NCBI GenBank assembly: GCA_012295275.1
Contig: CM022667.1
Location: forward strand, 6,847,832 to 6,885,331
Reading direction: 5' to 3'
Length of the DNA: 37,500 bases
DNA from: Chrysomallon squamiferum
Taxonomy: Eukaryota; Mollusca; Gastropoda; Neomphalida; Peltospiridae
Shown: positions 1 to 11,721 of the stretch, piece after piece
How positions within the stretch are numbered: the first letter of the stretch is position 1
How the letters are laid out: each line of letters starts with the position of its first letter
The notes under the pieces: generated by a model
What the model was told of the DNA's origin: nothing
Seen by the model: the letters and a program-made list of their open reading frames with translations, nothing else
The model's database searches: none
Made by a program: the position numbers and the translations under genes

Positions 1-363
1 AGCTTATCACTGCAAATTAACATGGATCTCTAACTATGTGCTGTGCATTGTGGGTAATAAACAATTGTTAACCAGCTGCTTACTTGTATACAATTATGAT
101 AACAGTGTCCGAGAGGGGCTGAGTTAGAGGTTTGGGGTGGGAGGTGACGTTTGTGTTAATCAGGAATTTTATATTGTGAGCGTTTTCAGTGAAAGTGAGC
201 AGAAGTAGCTCTACTTCAGTTTTCAGATTATTTTTCTTTTGTTTGTTTCTACACATACACACATATAAACTTATAATAATACATTTTTCATTATATTAAA
301 ACAGATTTATAAAACACATGACAGCACATGTTAAATAAAATTGTTACATCTGAAAATCTAATC

Positions 364-478
364 AGTTGTTGTTATTATAATAATTATCATTAGTATTGTT
401 ATTGATATTTTGTTATTATTGTTGTTACTATTGTCATTATTATTGTTAGTTTTATTATTGTTGTTGTTGTTGTTGTTA
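364..478. repeat. ATT/GTT trinucleotide tract
   Basis: Interrupted RTT repeats ending in a pure GTT run. The flanks (1-363 and 479-1080) are AT-rich unique DNA in which I see nothing. Confidence 0.8.
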
Positions 479-1080
479 CACAAGTTATTTATGACTCACA
501 AAAGAGACTCTGCAGACAGTTCAGTTTAAATTTCAATCATTTAAGAATAACAACTTGTATCCTGTTTAGTCACTCTGTGTACACAATACTCACAAAGTCT
601 TTTCTCAAACACTGACAGAAGAAAACAAAACGTTTAACCTTCACGACCACAACATAAATTATGCTTATAAATAATAAAAAAAAATTAAAAGTGAAATTAT
701 TTCTACCCCCCTCTGTGTTTTGAACCCTTGGCCTGACTGCAAGCACAGGGTCAAATGAAAATGTGAGAAAGTCTGGGGGTGGGGACGTGATTAATTGACA
801 GGCAAGTCACAGAGATTCTGAGGTGACAAATGGGTGATTTGTCACCAGTTAGAGGTGTGTCACTTTAGTGACAACTTGACAGATGTTATTAAATATCTCA
901 GTTATTATTTACTTACATCTCGGAAAGAGGTTCTGTTAATAGATGGACTTAAAGACAGACAGACATATGTACATGATATAAAGCTACACATGTCTTTTTA
1001 TGTATATATGTATGAATGTACAAATGTAAGTATCTGTCTTTTAGTCTTATTTTAGTCCATTCATCTATCTGTACATGTTT

Positions 1081-1240
1081 TACACACACACACACACACA
1101 CACACAGACACACTCACACTCTTACACACACACATAACACTCAGATAACAAACAGAAAGGAAAAGAAAGAAAAAAGAGATAACTGAAAAAGGGTAGAAAA
1201 AAAAGAGAAAGGAAAAAAAAAAAGAGAGACGATTATAAAA
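1081..1240. repeat. CA microsatellite and adjoining purine tract
   Basis: A CA run of about 26 bases with CAGA and CTCA variants is followed by GAAA/AAAG-rich purine sequence. Unique DNA without visible features follows to 1480. Confidence 0.75.
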
Positions 1241-1479
1241 CTGGAAGAAGAGTAAAAAGACAATGGATTGGCAGACCTGAGTGATATCCCAGCATGCATC
1301 AGTAATGAGGAGACATGTAACAAAACGGGTGAGAAGCAGGACATTAATGTAGTGTTATAACAAACGAGTACTGCTTGTATTACACAGGTCACATAAAACA
1401 CATACATCACATCTACTTGTTTACAAACATCTGTTAATTAATCACACACGCAGCAAACACATCCTGAAACAAACGTCTC

Positions 1480-1770
1480 TGGTCCAGCCTGTCACAAATG
1501 TGAGTGAAATGAAGCACTGGAAAGAAAGAAAAAACACAAAAGTAAACAAATCACAGACTCGGGACGCAGAGCGAGAGCGGTTTAAATTAATCAACTTTGT
1601 TAACTTTGTCATAATTTATTTCTCACGGTGGCCGCAGCCCGGCGAGGGCCTCTCATGAATGCATAATAAGTGAGCGTGCACCAGTCTGGTTGTTTGGAAG
1701 ACATTACCGGACTTTTAATTAGACCATAAATAATTTCAATCAATCATAAAGTGGTGTGTGTTTCAACCAG
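1480..1770. promoter_or_regulatory. Motif-rich island, candidate enhancer
   Basis: Unique, more GC-rich sequence with CCCGGCGAGGGCCTCTCA (1638-1655), TCATGAATGCA (1653-1663), the homeodomain word TTAATTAG near 1714, and a PBX-like ATGATTGATTG on the minus strand (1747-1737). Two of these words recur in other islands of the window. No ORF of note. Confidence 0.35.
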
Positions 1771-2471
1771 CTTATTGCTCCCCTAGACTTTTACACATTT
1801 GTCACACAGACTTTTGACAGATGTGTTCACTTATCCAAGCAGAAAAGTGGAGCTGCTGGCAGCCATATTGAATTCTGAAATGAAAATATTCCGTATTAAG
1901 TTCTAACAATTAGGCTGCCAACAAATGAAAGTGGATAAATTTTATTTTTATTTCAAATGTTACTGTTGTCATAGAAACCCAGTATTAGACATCTTGATGT
2001 ATTTTTAGTGTTTGCTTTCTCATTACTCCTCGGGTTGGTATAGTTCTGAAATTTTATTCTTTATTTTTATTATTATTTTTTTTTAATTTATTATTTATTG
2101 TTAATATTTTTTTTTTTTTTTTCAAATACAAAATCAACTTCCATTATTGATATTAGTTTATTTTTATTTATTTTAATTTAGTTTTTTAAGATTTTGTTAA
2201 TATTATTATTTTTATATTTAATTAATGATTATTTTAGAAATTATTTTCAACTTGACAGAATATTCAGATGTAACATAATTACAAACAACAGCATCTCTTA
2301 TGGTGGGTGGTTTCCATGGAGACATTTTTACATAGTGGGATGTGTTTGTCCACCACACCCAGGGCGCAGTGTCTTGGGGGGTACAGTAATGTTTTTGTTC
2401 ATAAATTTCTGTTTCATGTTGTTTTCTAACATCACTGAAACAAATATTTGTACAGAACTTCACTGTCAAGT
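1771..2471. other. AT-rich intergenic-type DNA with a small RFX-like site
   Basis: Mostly T-rich sequence. A small island around 2290-2400 contains GTTTCCATGGAGAC (2310-2323), close to the RFX X-box form GTTRCCATGGNAAC. Nothing else supported. Confidence 0.4.
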
Positions 2472-2542
2472 CAGACACACAGACACACAGAGACACACAC
2501 ACACACAGACACACAGACACAGAGACACACACACACACACAC
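2472..2542. repeat. CA/CAGA microsatellite
   Basis: Alternating ACAC and CAGA units. The ORFs on both strands through it are repeat-encoded. Confidence 0.85.
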
Positions 2543-3104
2543 ATGGATGCACTGACAGATGGAAGATGAAAAGAAATATCAGTAATAATTAAACTAACAT
2601 GTTTATATATTTTTCAAATTACTTATTCAGAAAAAAAAATTAAAAAAATAAAAAAGATTTGAAGGATCTTTTTGAAAAGGATCCTTTTTGATCCTGTCTG
2701 TTTATGCATATTTATTATGTTGCACGTATTTAATTTATTATTTATTATTATTATTTTTTTATTAACATTTAACAAAATTAAATAAATGAAATGTAAATTA
2801 ATAAACAAATAAACACACATTTAACAAATAATACAAATAAAACAAATAAAATAATTAAATAAATAACCTAGATACATGAATAAATAAATAAAACATAAAA
2901 CAAATAAATAAAATGGAAGAATAAATAAATAAATAAAAGAAAAAGGAAGTAAAATAAATAAAATATATGAAATTACATTAACTACAGAAAAAAAGAAAGA
3001 ACACTTTATATACTTCTTTCACTCTGTAGTCATTTACAGTTTTAAAAATGTCTGTTGTTGATGCTGTCTAAGAAAACATTTATTTTTAAGTTTGCTCTTT
3101 TCTT
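2543..3104. repeat. AAAT-rich low-complexity DNA
   Basis: Dispersed AAAT/AAATAA repeats, densest at 2820-2960. A 14-base palindrome AAAAGGATCCTTTT lies near 2675. No gene seen. Confidence 0.65.
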
Positions 3105-3430
3105 GTCTGTGAGATGTGTCAGGTTTATTGCGGCTCTTGATACCTTTCAACTTTGCAAGCACTGGAGAAAATAACACGCCACAGATGATGTATACACCTT
3201 TATCATGCCACGCTTATCAAATAATGAAAACAAATGGGGTCTCTCGCCACAAATTACGAATCACAAATGTTTTATTGCCAAGTGACTATGGGGGCAGACG
3301 TATAGAAGCCGACGATATTGGTCTGCATTGAAAACACACAAATAAATCATTCTGATTGGTTGACAGCGACGCCACGAAAACAGCATCCGTCTCAGGAGTC
3401 TTCCATCTGTCCCCCTCACCCCCCCACACC
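3105..3430. promoter_or_regulatory. Motif-rich island, candidate enhancer
   Basis: Normal-complexity DNA between AT-rich tracts. TTTATTGC occurs at 3124-3131 and 3271-3278. GATA-like CTTATCA lies near 3210, and TGATTGGTTGACAG near 3352-3365 resembles a PBX-MEIS composite. A 71-codon plus-strand ORF covers much of it but ends without a usable splice context that I can see, so I treat the block as non-coding. Confidence 0.35.
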
Positions 3431-3474
3431 CGTCTTTGTCTACTCCACATTCTTTACTTTTTGTATTTTTTCAT

Positions 3475-4354
3475 ATTACTAATGTATTTATACATTTATC
3501 TCTCATCTTGTTTTTTTATTTTTATTTTGATATTACTAATAAACTTTTTATTTTTATTACTAATAAAACTTTATTTTCTGTTACTAATGTATTTATACAT
3601 TTATCTCTCGACTTTTTATTTTTATTACTAAAACAGTTTTTATTTTTATTACTAAAACAGTTTTTATTTTTATTACTAAAACAGTTTTTATTTTCTGTTA
3701 CTAATACAGTTTTTATTTTCTGTTACTAATACAGTTTTTATTTTCTGTTACTAATAAAGTTTTTATTTTCTGTTACTAATAAAGTTTTTATTTCTGTTAC
3801 TAAAACAGTTTTTATTTTCTGTTACTAATAAAGTTTTTATTTCTGTTACTAATACAGTTTTTATTTTTATTACTAATACAGTTTTTATTTTTATTACTAG
3901 TAAAGTTTTTATTTTTATTACTAATACAGTTTTTATTTTTATTTCTAGTAAAGTTTTTATTTTTATTACTAGTACAGTTTTTATTTTTATTTCTATAAAA
4001 GTTTTTATTTTTATTACTAATACAGTTTTTATTTTTATTACTAATAAAGTTTTTATTTTTATTACTAATACAGTTTTTATTTTTATTACTAATACAGTTT
4101 TTATTTTATATTACTAGTAAAGTTTTTATTTTATATTACTAAAACAGTTTTTATTTTATATTACTAATAAAGTTTTTATTTTTATTACTAATAGTTTTTA
4201 TTTTATATTACTAATAAAGTTTTTATTTCTGTTACTAATACAGTTTTTATTTTTATTACTAATACAGTTTTTATTTTTATTACTAATAGTTTTTATTTTA
4301 TATTACTAATACAGTTTTTATTTTTATTACTAATACAGTTTTTATTTTTATTTC
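3475..4354. repeat. 24-bp AT-rich minisatellite
   Basis: About 880 bases of a roughly 23-26-bp unit near CAGTTTTTATTTTTATTACT plus AATA. Sub-variants differ in TTTTTATTACT, TTTCTGTTACT or TTATATTACT and cluster in blocks, suggesting local amplification. At the left edge two copies of TACTAATGTATTTATACATT lie about 106 bases apart. Confidence 0.9.
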
Positions 4355-4900
4355 TCTCCGGTTATTAAAAGCACTTTTATTACTCTTCCTATTTTTTAAA
4401 TGTATTCTCTGTCACTCACTTTTTTCTTTTTAAGTTCCTCTAGGTTAAATATATCCACTCAGGTTTTAAATATTTTTTTATATATATTTGATAAATTTTC
4501 TATCATTAATTGTCTCAATAGTTTTTTTATTTTTTTATTATTATTTGTTTTTTTACAGACTTCATTAATTTCAAACACTGAGTCTCAACTCTCTGAGCTC
4601 AGTTCTTTGTTTCATTTATTTTTGTTACATACAAAAGTTTCTTTAATTTAAAAAAAAAAAAAAACATCACCTAAAAAAATATATATATAATAAATAATAA
4701 AATATAACTTACTATTTATTTATTTTATTAATTTATTTATTGTTTATATATTTATTTATAATTTATAATCTGTTCCACTGAACTTCTTTTTTTTTTCTTC
4801 TTCTTTTTTTTTTTTTTTAAATATTATTTTATTTTCTTAACAATTTTGGTGTAATTAAAAATAAATATTTTAAATTCTGATCCTATCTGCATCTGTCTAT
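4355..4900. other. AT-rich DNA, nothing supported
   Basis: T-rich and ATTT-rich sequence with poly(A) and poly(T) runs. The 83-codon ORF at its start is compositional. Confidence 0.6.
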
Positions 4901-4925
4901 TATTCAGCCCAGGTCTGTGACCTCA

Positions 4926-4940
4926 CACTGCCCTCTAGTG
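4926..4940 (-). promoter_or_regulatory. CTCF-like site
   Basis: On the minus strand the bases read CACTAGAGGGCAGTG. With the A before it, 13 of 14 core positions fit the known CTCF core C-C-A-S-Y-A-G-R-G-G-G-C-R-S. It sits in a small island (about 4900-5080) of normal composition between AT-rich tracts. Confidence 0.4.
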
Positions 4941-5158
4941 TTGTGTTTTATCACTTCCTGAATGCCACACCTACTTTCTGATTGTCTGTCTGTCTAGTGT
5001 AACTCACAGCTCAGATAATCAAACTATTCTTAAACCACTTTCTACTTGTCTGGTTTCCTCAACCTCCTACCAGGCAAATCACTGCTTATATGAAATAATG
5101 AAATAAACAATTAAATAAGTAATAACAATAATGACAATAGTAGTAGTAAAATATAATG

Positions 5159-5159
5159 A

Positions 5160-5202
<43 letters not shown>

Positions 5203-5372
5203 GGAAGAATTATTGTTATAAAAAAAAAGTAAATAAAAAAAGTACATTTTACAATTATTTCATTTGTCTTTGAAGTGCTGCAGTCAGTGAATGAATGAAT
5301 GGATTAATGAATGAATGAATAATGGATGAATAAATGGATGAATAATGGATGAATGAATGAATGAGTGAATGG
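5159..5372. repeat. AAT trinucleotide and GAAT/GGAT tetranucleotide tracts
   Basis: A pure AAT run at 5159-5203, then interrupted GAAT/GGAT repeats from about 5286. DNA from 5373 to 5780 is unique or T-rich with nothing recognised. Confidence 0.8.
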
Positions 5373-5779
5373 ACATTTGATATTAATATTTATTTATGCT
5401 ATAAAAGGTGGTTTTGGGTTTTTATTTTTTTTTTTATTTTTATTATTTTTATTTTAGTGTTTCCTATTATTATAATTATTATTGTTTTTTTTATCATAAC
5501 AAACATACATACACACTAAAAGTATAAACAGTGCTGTTTCGCACAGAGGCTGGATTGGGAAAACTGTGGACAGTGGATGTTTACAGAGAGAACAGACTGA
5601 CTGTGTTTGTAGACAGGTGAAGTTAAAACAGCTGACGTTAAAGCACGTCTCACAACAACAAATTAACTCTCGTTTCTCATCACATTTCATTTCATTTTAT
5701 TAGCCATTTATCCCCCCCCCCATTTTTGATTAGGTTATTTTTTTTTTCTCTCACTCCCCCCCACCCTGCCTCACAGCTA

Positions 5780-6260
5780 ATAGAAAAGTGAATTGAGCAA
5801 AGCGTTTGTTTAATTTTCATTAGGATTATCAGCTCCATCTGAATAAATCAAGTAAAACTGAAAAGCAAATGGGTACTTATCTGTCTGTCACACACATGTA
5901 ATTAACTCACCTACTTGTTTCATGGCAAATTCATTTATCACCAGTCTGCACAACCCGGTCAGGGCCTCACTCAGAAGTAGCGCTAAACATAATTACAACA
6001 ATAATAATTACAGTCACAACACAACTGGAGAGCCCAATTAGAGCCTCACAATGCTTCAAGAAAGTGGCTGTTGTGTTGCAGTGTTAATGAGGCAGCTCAA
6101 TGAGTGCACCTGTTTAGGGCCTCCCTGCTTCCCAGGTTGTGCACTGTCATTCATTACTGTGAAAGGTAGATTTGTGAATTATGGTAACCCAGTCTGTGCC
6201 TCACTGACTGCCAAAGAAAACATTGAGAGAACCCTTTTTGTGCCTTGCTAGAGAAAAATA
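5780..6260. promoter_or_regulatory. Motif-rich island with repeated 18-bp GGGCCTCAC box
   Basis: Unique DNA carrying five copies of a box near CCCRGTYAGGGCCTCACT, at 5954-5971, 6033-6050, 6109-6126, 6188-6205 and 6232-6249. The first four are spaced 79, 76 and 79 bases apart. The spacers differ from each other but each contains a TAAT-type word. A 66-codon ORF (6051-6251) overlaps the boxes and shows no domain. Confidence 0.42.
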
Positions 6261-7011
6261 GTTCTGATAGAGAACAGTGCTGCAATTACTAAGTACAAGA
6301 GAACAGACAACAATAAAAGATAAAGTACACACACTGTGAGTAGTGAGCAACAGTTATCTCCCTTACTTCCCTCGCCAGTGAGAGACACTTGACCACTGTT
6401 TCATTTCACTGTCTGAGAGCAAACTTTTTATTTTTATTTAAATTATAATTTAAGAAAATTTTAATATAAAAACTATAAAATAAAACAAAAACAATGAAAG
6501 AAAACAAATGTAAACAAAACAACAACAATAAATAAAGAAATAGCTGTGAATGTGTGTGTGTGTGTGTGTGTGTGTGTGTCTTTGAGATATATTCATTTCA
6601 CCCTCTCACATTATTTTGGAGTAACCCCTTAAAGACATTAGAAGGAAAAAAGCAGAACAGTTAAAATATAAATTATTATTTAAAAAAACAAAAGTACAGA
6701 ATTTAAAAAACAACATGACTAGTTTTTTCCTGACAGATTCTTGAACTGGAATGAAATGGAATTCCGAGTGGCAAATAAGTTTATATTACAAGTACTTAAC
6801 ACTGCGCGCGAACATTAAACACTAGGACTTTACAGTAACTGGTTATTTCACATTTTCAAATCTGCTTTTTTCTCTTTTTTACTTGTGTAAGCACAAGCTG
6901 CAATTTACAAGAGTTCAATAAAAATTTGTTTTTAAAATTTCACAAGCATAATGTTTAGCAAAATGAGAAATTGCTGAAAGAAAAAAAGTCACTTGTTCAT
7001 ACAAATAGAAA
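6261..7011. other. AT-rich DNA with a TG microsatellite
   Basis: A pure TG run at about 6550-6579; otherwise A-rich unique sequence without supported features. Confidence 0.6.
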
Positions 7012-8112
7012 GGTGTGTGTCTGTATGTCTGTATGTGTATGTGTGTCTGTATGTGTCTGTGTGTCTGTATGTGTATGTGTGTCTGTATGTGTATGTGTTT
7101 GTATGTGTGTGTCTGTGTGTGTCTGTCTGTGTCTGTGTGTCTGTCTGTGTCTGTATGTGTCTGTGTGCCTATATGTGTCTGTGTCTGTATGAGGCCCTGT
7201 ATGTGTGTCTGAATGTGTAAGTCTGTGTGTCTGTGTCTGTGTATATGTGTGTGTGTATGTGTCTGTATATGTGTGTATCTGTTTTTGTTTTAGTCTATCT
7301 GTGTGTCTGTGTCTGTGTGTGTCTGTGTATCTGTTTTAGTGTATTTGTGTCCGTTTTAGTGTATTTATGTCTGTGCGTGTCTGTGTATAGCTGTGTGTCT
7401 GTGTATCTGTATGTATCTGTATTCATGTGTGTGTGTCTGTGTCTGTGTGTGTCTGTGTATCTGTTTTAGTGTATTTGTGTCTGTGTATATCTGTGTGTCT
7501 GTCTGTGTATCTGTTTTGTGTGTGTTTGTCTGTCCCGTGTATCTGTTTTAGTGTATTTGTGTCTGTGCGTGTCTGTGTATAGCTGTGTGTCTGTGTATCT
7601 GTATGTATCTGTATGCATGTGTGTGTGTCTGTGTCTGTGTATGTCCGTGTATCTGTTTTAGTGTATTTGTGTCTGTGTAAATCTGTGTGTGTGTCTGAGT
7701 CTGTGTGTGTCTGGTTTCTGTTTTTGTTTTAGTGTATCTGTGTGTCTGTGTCTGTGTGTGTCTGAGTATGTGTGTGTCTGTGTATCTGATTTTGTTTTAG
7801 TGTAACTGTTTCTGTGTGTGTGTCTGTGTCTGTGTGTGTCTGGTATCTGTTTTTGTTTTAGTGTAACTGTTTCTGTGTGTGTGTCTGGTATCTGTTTTTG
7901 TTTTAGTGTAACTGTTTCTGTGTGTGTGTCTGTGTCTGTGTGTGTCTGGAATCTGTTTTTGTTTTAGTGTAACTGTTTCTGTGTGTGTGTCTGTGTCTGT
8001 GTGTGTCTGGTATCTGTTTTTGTTTTAGTGTAACTGTTTCTGTGTGTGTGTCTGTGTCTGTGTGTGTCTGTGTATCTGTTTTTGTTTTAGTGTAACTGTT
8101 TCTGTGTGTGTG
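7012..8112. repeat. TG/CTG complex minisatellite with higher-order units
   Basis: About 1.1 kb of TGTG/TCTG mixtures. Two nested levels are visible. A long segment with TTTTAGTGTATTTGTG and TATAGCTGTGTGTCTG appears near 7330 and again near 7545. Near 7790-8110 a roughly 65-bp unit with TTTTTGTTTTAGTGTAACTG repeats about six times. ORFs through it in several frames are artefacts. Confidence 0.88.
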
Positions 8113-8224
8113 AGAGATCTAAGATTATCAATTCGTCTATCTGCGAGATTAAAAAATGAATGATAATAACAACAAAAAAGAGGAGAAAATGTAAATGAAA
8201 CTAAAAGAAAAAGCACACAGAGAC

Positions 8225-8500
8225 ATAATTCAAACAGCAGCCTGTCAGACGAGTCTTTGTCTAACTCGGATTTTCTCTAAACCTGATCTGGGTTTGTGGG
8301 TTTTCAGATAAATAACTCTGACAGCCACTTGAATAGTGCCCCCCAGCTCAGTGTCAGCCGGGGGAGCTGACTGTGAGTGATTTGTGAGCGGCAGCTTGTC
8401 ACACAGGGAGGAAGCCACACCCACAGGACGACACCAGCCCCACACCAAGGCTCTGGTTACCCACAGCACTCCCCCTCGACCCCCTCCATCCCCTCTAAAA
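8225..8500. promoter_or_regulatory. GC-richer island with CTCF-like core, candidate regulatory element
   Basis: The most GC-rich block of the left half, with C-runs and a minus-strand word CTGGGGGGCACTA (8346-8334) resembling the 3' part of a CTCF site, though only about 9 of 14 core bases fit. A 104-codon minus-strand ORF spans it but has no recognisable domain. Confidence 0.3.
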
Positions 8501-8895
8501 AGTTGTTTTAAAATTCCACTGAGAGAATTTAAAAAAAAATGTGTGATTTTTGTTAACAAATAAAAACTGATCAGCAGAAGTCAAATTACACAGTTAGTGT
8601 AAAACAAGTGCATATTAATGAAAAAAAAAATAATAATAAATTAAAAAAAAATAAAAATAAATAAAACTAAATAAATAAAAATAAATAAATAAATAAATAA
8701 AAATAAATAAATAAATAAATAAATAAAAATAAATAAATAAATAAATAAAAATAAATAAATAAATAAATAAAAAAAATAAAAACAAACATCTAATATTTTA
8801 ATTTTTTGAATAAGAAATTATAAGTATGTATGTATGTGTGTATGTTTATGTAGGTAATGCATGTATGTAATGTATATGTCTGTGTATGTATGCAG
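8501..8895. repeat. AAAT and TATG low-complexity tracts
   Basis: AAATAA repeats at about 8630-8790, then TATG-rich DNA at 8821-8895. Confidence 0.8.
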
Positions 8896-8989
8896 ACACA
8901 CCCACAATGCAGGGTAATAACAAAGGACTGCAGTGTGTCAGAACCAGCAGCTGTCTATACATCTGTTATTTGTCACCCAACGTTTGTCA

Positions 8990-9260
8990 CAAACTCTTGT
9001 CACCAAACCAATATCAAATATCACCCAAGTCAACCATTGCTGTCACCTAACATTAACCAACTGCTGTCACCTAAAACAACCAACTGTTGTCACCCAACAA
9101 TCACTGCTGTCACCCAAATCACTGCTGTCACCCAAAATAACCATTGTTGTCACCCAATTCAACCAACTGCTGTCACCCAACCACTGTTGTCACCACATGT
9201 AATCACTGCTGTCACTGTGGTCATTACTGTAACCCCAGCCATCCATTACAGTCACCCAGA
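8990..9260. repeat. Degenerate TGTCACCCAA minisatellite
   Basis: About ten imperfect units of 17-27 bases around CTGTCACCCAA followed by CAACCA-type sequence. Spacing varies, so this is an old or irregular array. Two overlapping ORFs are repeat-derived. Confidence 0.75.
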
Positions 9261-9639
9261 GCAGCCACAAGTTTTAGATTAAACTGACTTTAACTGTCAT
9301 CAAACGACTATTTATCTCTCCGTGTTCTTGTGTTTTGTCACAGAAAAAACGACCGAGGAGATGGATTCGACTGTTTCACGTCTGACGTGACAGATCACAG
9401 GCTGGTAACACAGGACAGCTAGCCACACCTGAACACAAAACACATCTGAGCCGAGCTGACAATAAATCAGACTTAAACAACTTGCAGAGTCTCCACAAAA
9501 CTGACGCCCATCAGTCACTGGAGGCAGGGGGGAGAGCGGGGGAGGTGCAGGACAGGGGAGGGATGGTTCAGACTCAGATCTGGTCGTGTTAGACAACAAC
9601 ATTAATCACCACTGCTGCTACGACAGCAGCGTTAGTGCT

Positions 9640-9720
9640 CGAGTTTGGTGATGAAGACGCATCAGTTACTTTGTTAAGGATTATGACCCAAAGGTTCTGA
9701 GTTCAGTCCTCACAGAAGGA
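9640..9720 (+). mobile_element. Possible tRNA-derived SINE remnant
   Basis: About 60 bases ending GGTTCTGAGTTCAGTCCTC (B-box-like) are preceded by CAGTTACTTTGTTAAGGA, in the order expected for a tRNA-like head. A related copy with the same GGTTCTGAGTTCAGT word lies near 13.83 kb. The match to a functional B box is imperfect and no tail or target duplication is clear. Confidence 0.33.
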
Positions 9721-10181
9721 AAAGATGATGATTTTCTACACGACCAGACAAACAAAAACAAACAAATTCAATGGCAAAATTTTGATGTTTAACTTTCTCT
9801 TTCCAAAAAAAAAAAAAAAAAGAAAATAGAACATAATCCTTGAAAATCTTGGAAATTGTTCAGTCTAAAGTCATTTCCAGACCAAATAAAAATAATAAGC
9901 TCAAATATCCATCAAAATAAAAATGAACTCTCCATTTTCTTTAAAAAATTTAAAATATGAAAACATCAACAAGAACAATAATAATAAAAGAAAGAAAGAA
10001 TAAACTTGCATTAATTCTTTTTAGATAAAAAAAAAAATGAAATATTTTTGTTTTCTTAACCTACTAACACAATATAGATTTTAAAAAAAAGAAAAAAGAA
10101 GAGAACAGCTGACAGAGAAATTTAATAAATTTTGTATAAAATGTCTGTTGTCATGACCTGAGTCACACACACCAGTGTCTT
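9721..10181. other. A-rich unique DNA, nothing supported
   Basis: AT-rich with poly(A) runs near 9806 and 10028. No gene or repeat family recognised. Confidence 0.6.
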
Positions 10182-10513
10182 CACACTAGTTTTAACTACT
10201 GGTGTGTTTTACTAGCACTAGCTAGTTTTAACTACTGGTGTGTTTTACTAGCACTATCTAATTTTAACTACTGGTGTTTTACTAGCACTAGCTAGTTTTA
10301 ACTTCTGGTGTGTTTTACTAGCACTAGCACTAGCTTGTTTTCTCCCACCAGTGTATTTCACCCACCATAAGCTTGTTTTAAAACAATTACTCAATTTCAC
10401 CCCCCCATTAGTTTGCTAATCCACCGTATTTCACCCACCAATAGTGTTTTCACCCCCCATTAGTTTGTCTCAAATGTGATTACCACATTTCACCCACCAG
10501 GTTCACCCACCAC
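10182..10513. repeat. 36-bp minisatellite and adjoining TTTCACCCACC repeats
   Basis: About four copies of a 36-bp unit containing TTTTAACTACTGGTGTGTTT (10185-10340) are followed by five or six irregular copies of TTTCACCCACC or TTTCACCCCCCATTAG to 10513. Confidence 0.82.
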
Positions 10514-10588
10514 TGCCACATATCAGACTCATACATCAACTGTGACCTGCGAGGAATTTTTATTACTCAGCCAGTTTGATGCCTGAAT

Positions 10589-10732
10589 AATTGTTACAGA
10601 GAATAGCTGTTCCTTAGATAATACTCTTTCTACATCACAGGCATGTGTACATACATATATAATTGTTACAGAGAATAGCTGTTCCTTAGATACTACTCTT
10701 TCTACATCATAGGCATGTGTACATACACACAT
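10589..10732. repeat. 72-bp tandem duplication
   Basis: Two adjoining copies beginning AATTGTTACAGAGAATAGCT at 10589 and 10661, with few differences. Confidence 0.88.
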
Positions 10733-10880
10733 GTGTTCTTTCTAGTTTTTTCAAAGAGACACACAGACACAAACACCAGGCATGGAGACCTATACACATA
10801 CATACATCCACACAGATGTATGTAAACACAAGAAAGGAATAATATAAGAAAAACAAACAGAAAGAAATATGTATACGCAT

Positions 10881-11063
10881 CAGAGAGAGAGACAGAGAGA
10901 CAGACAGATAGAGAGAGACAGCGAGAGAGACAGAGAGACAGAGAGACAGAGACAGACAGAGAGAGACAGTGAGAGAGACAGAGAGACAGAGAGACAGACA
11001 CAGACAGGGAGAGACAGAGAGACAGAGAGACAGACAGACAGAGAGAGACAGAGAGAGAGAGAT
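10881..11063. repeat. GA/CAGA microsatellite
   Basis: Purine-rich GAGA and GACAGA units on the plus strand. Open frames in both directions are repeat artefacts. Confidence 0.88.
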
Positions 11064-11165
11064 TTGGAGTGTGTTATGATTTAAGAATAAATCATTTTCA
11101 AATGTACAAGTCTGTCTTAACTGTCTCATAAACAGTTTTTCCATTTATTATTAATTTTTTTTTGT

Positions 11166-11379
11166 TTTTGTTATTACTGTTATTGTTATTATTATTATAG
11201 TTATTATTGTTAATTATTGTTGCTGTTGTTATTATTACTATTATTATTATTATTATTATTGTTGCTGTTGTTATTATTATTATTGTTATTGTTGTTATTA
11301 TTACTATTATTATTGTTGCTGTTGTTATTATTATTATTGTTATTGTTATTATTATTACTATTATTATAGTTGTTGTTGC

Positions 11380-11419
<40 letters not shown>

Positions 11420-11424
11420 GCTGT
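11166..11424. repeat. TTA/TTG trinucleotide array
   Basis: About 260 bases of TTR repeats with GCTGTT interruptions in a repeated pattern, ending in a long pure TTG run. It encodes poly-Asn or poly-Ile/Val in the two directions, without coding context. Confidence 0.88.
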
Positions 11425-11579
11425 ACAAAGTTAGCGATACTCACAAAGGAATTATGATGGCTGACAGTTTGAAGTTTTATTAAACTAATCTGTTTGTTTA
11501 TTAGTTTTGTGATCTTTATTAATATCTTTACATCGACTGTTCCCAGTTGTAATTAAACTATCATTTTACATGTAGCTGT

Positions 11580-11678
11580 GTACATGTTAATGTGTTTGTG
11601 TGTGTTTGTGTTGAGGTGTTGGAGTGTATGTAAATCAGTATACATGTCTGTATACATATGTATGTGTGTATCTGTGTT

Positions 11679-11720
<42 letters not shown>
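11580..11720. repeat. TG microsatellite
   Basis: Interrupted TG/TATG ending in a 36-base pure TG run. DNA from 11721 to 12100 is unique and without supported features. Confidence 0.8.

Positions 11721-11721
<1 letters not shown>

Noticed and set aside
3116-3331. 71-codon plus-strand ORF in a unique island
   Set aside because: No recognisable domain or splice-site pairing. Motif content fits non-coding regulatory DNA better, although a lineage-specific exon cannot be fully excluded.
8245-8559. 104-codon minus-strand ORF in the GC-richer island
   Set aside because: GC-rich composition lengthens open frames; no motif or exon boundary supports translation.
8857-9282. 141- and 89-codon ORFs over the CACCCAA repeats
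   Set aside because: Overlapping frames of the same degenerate minisatellite, both dominated by repeated short peptides.
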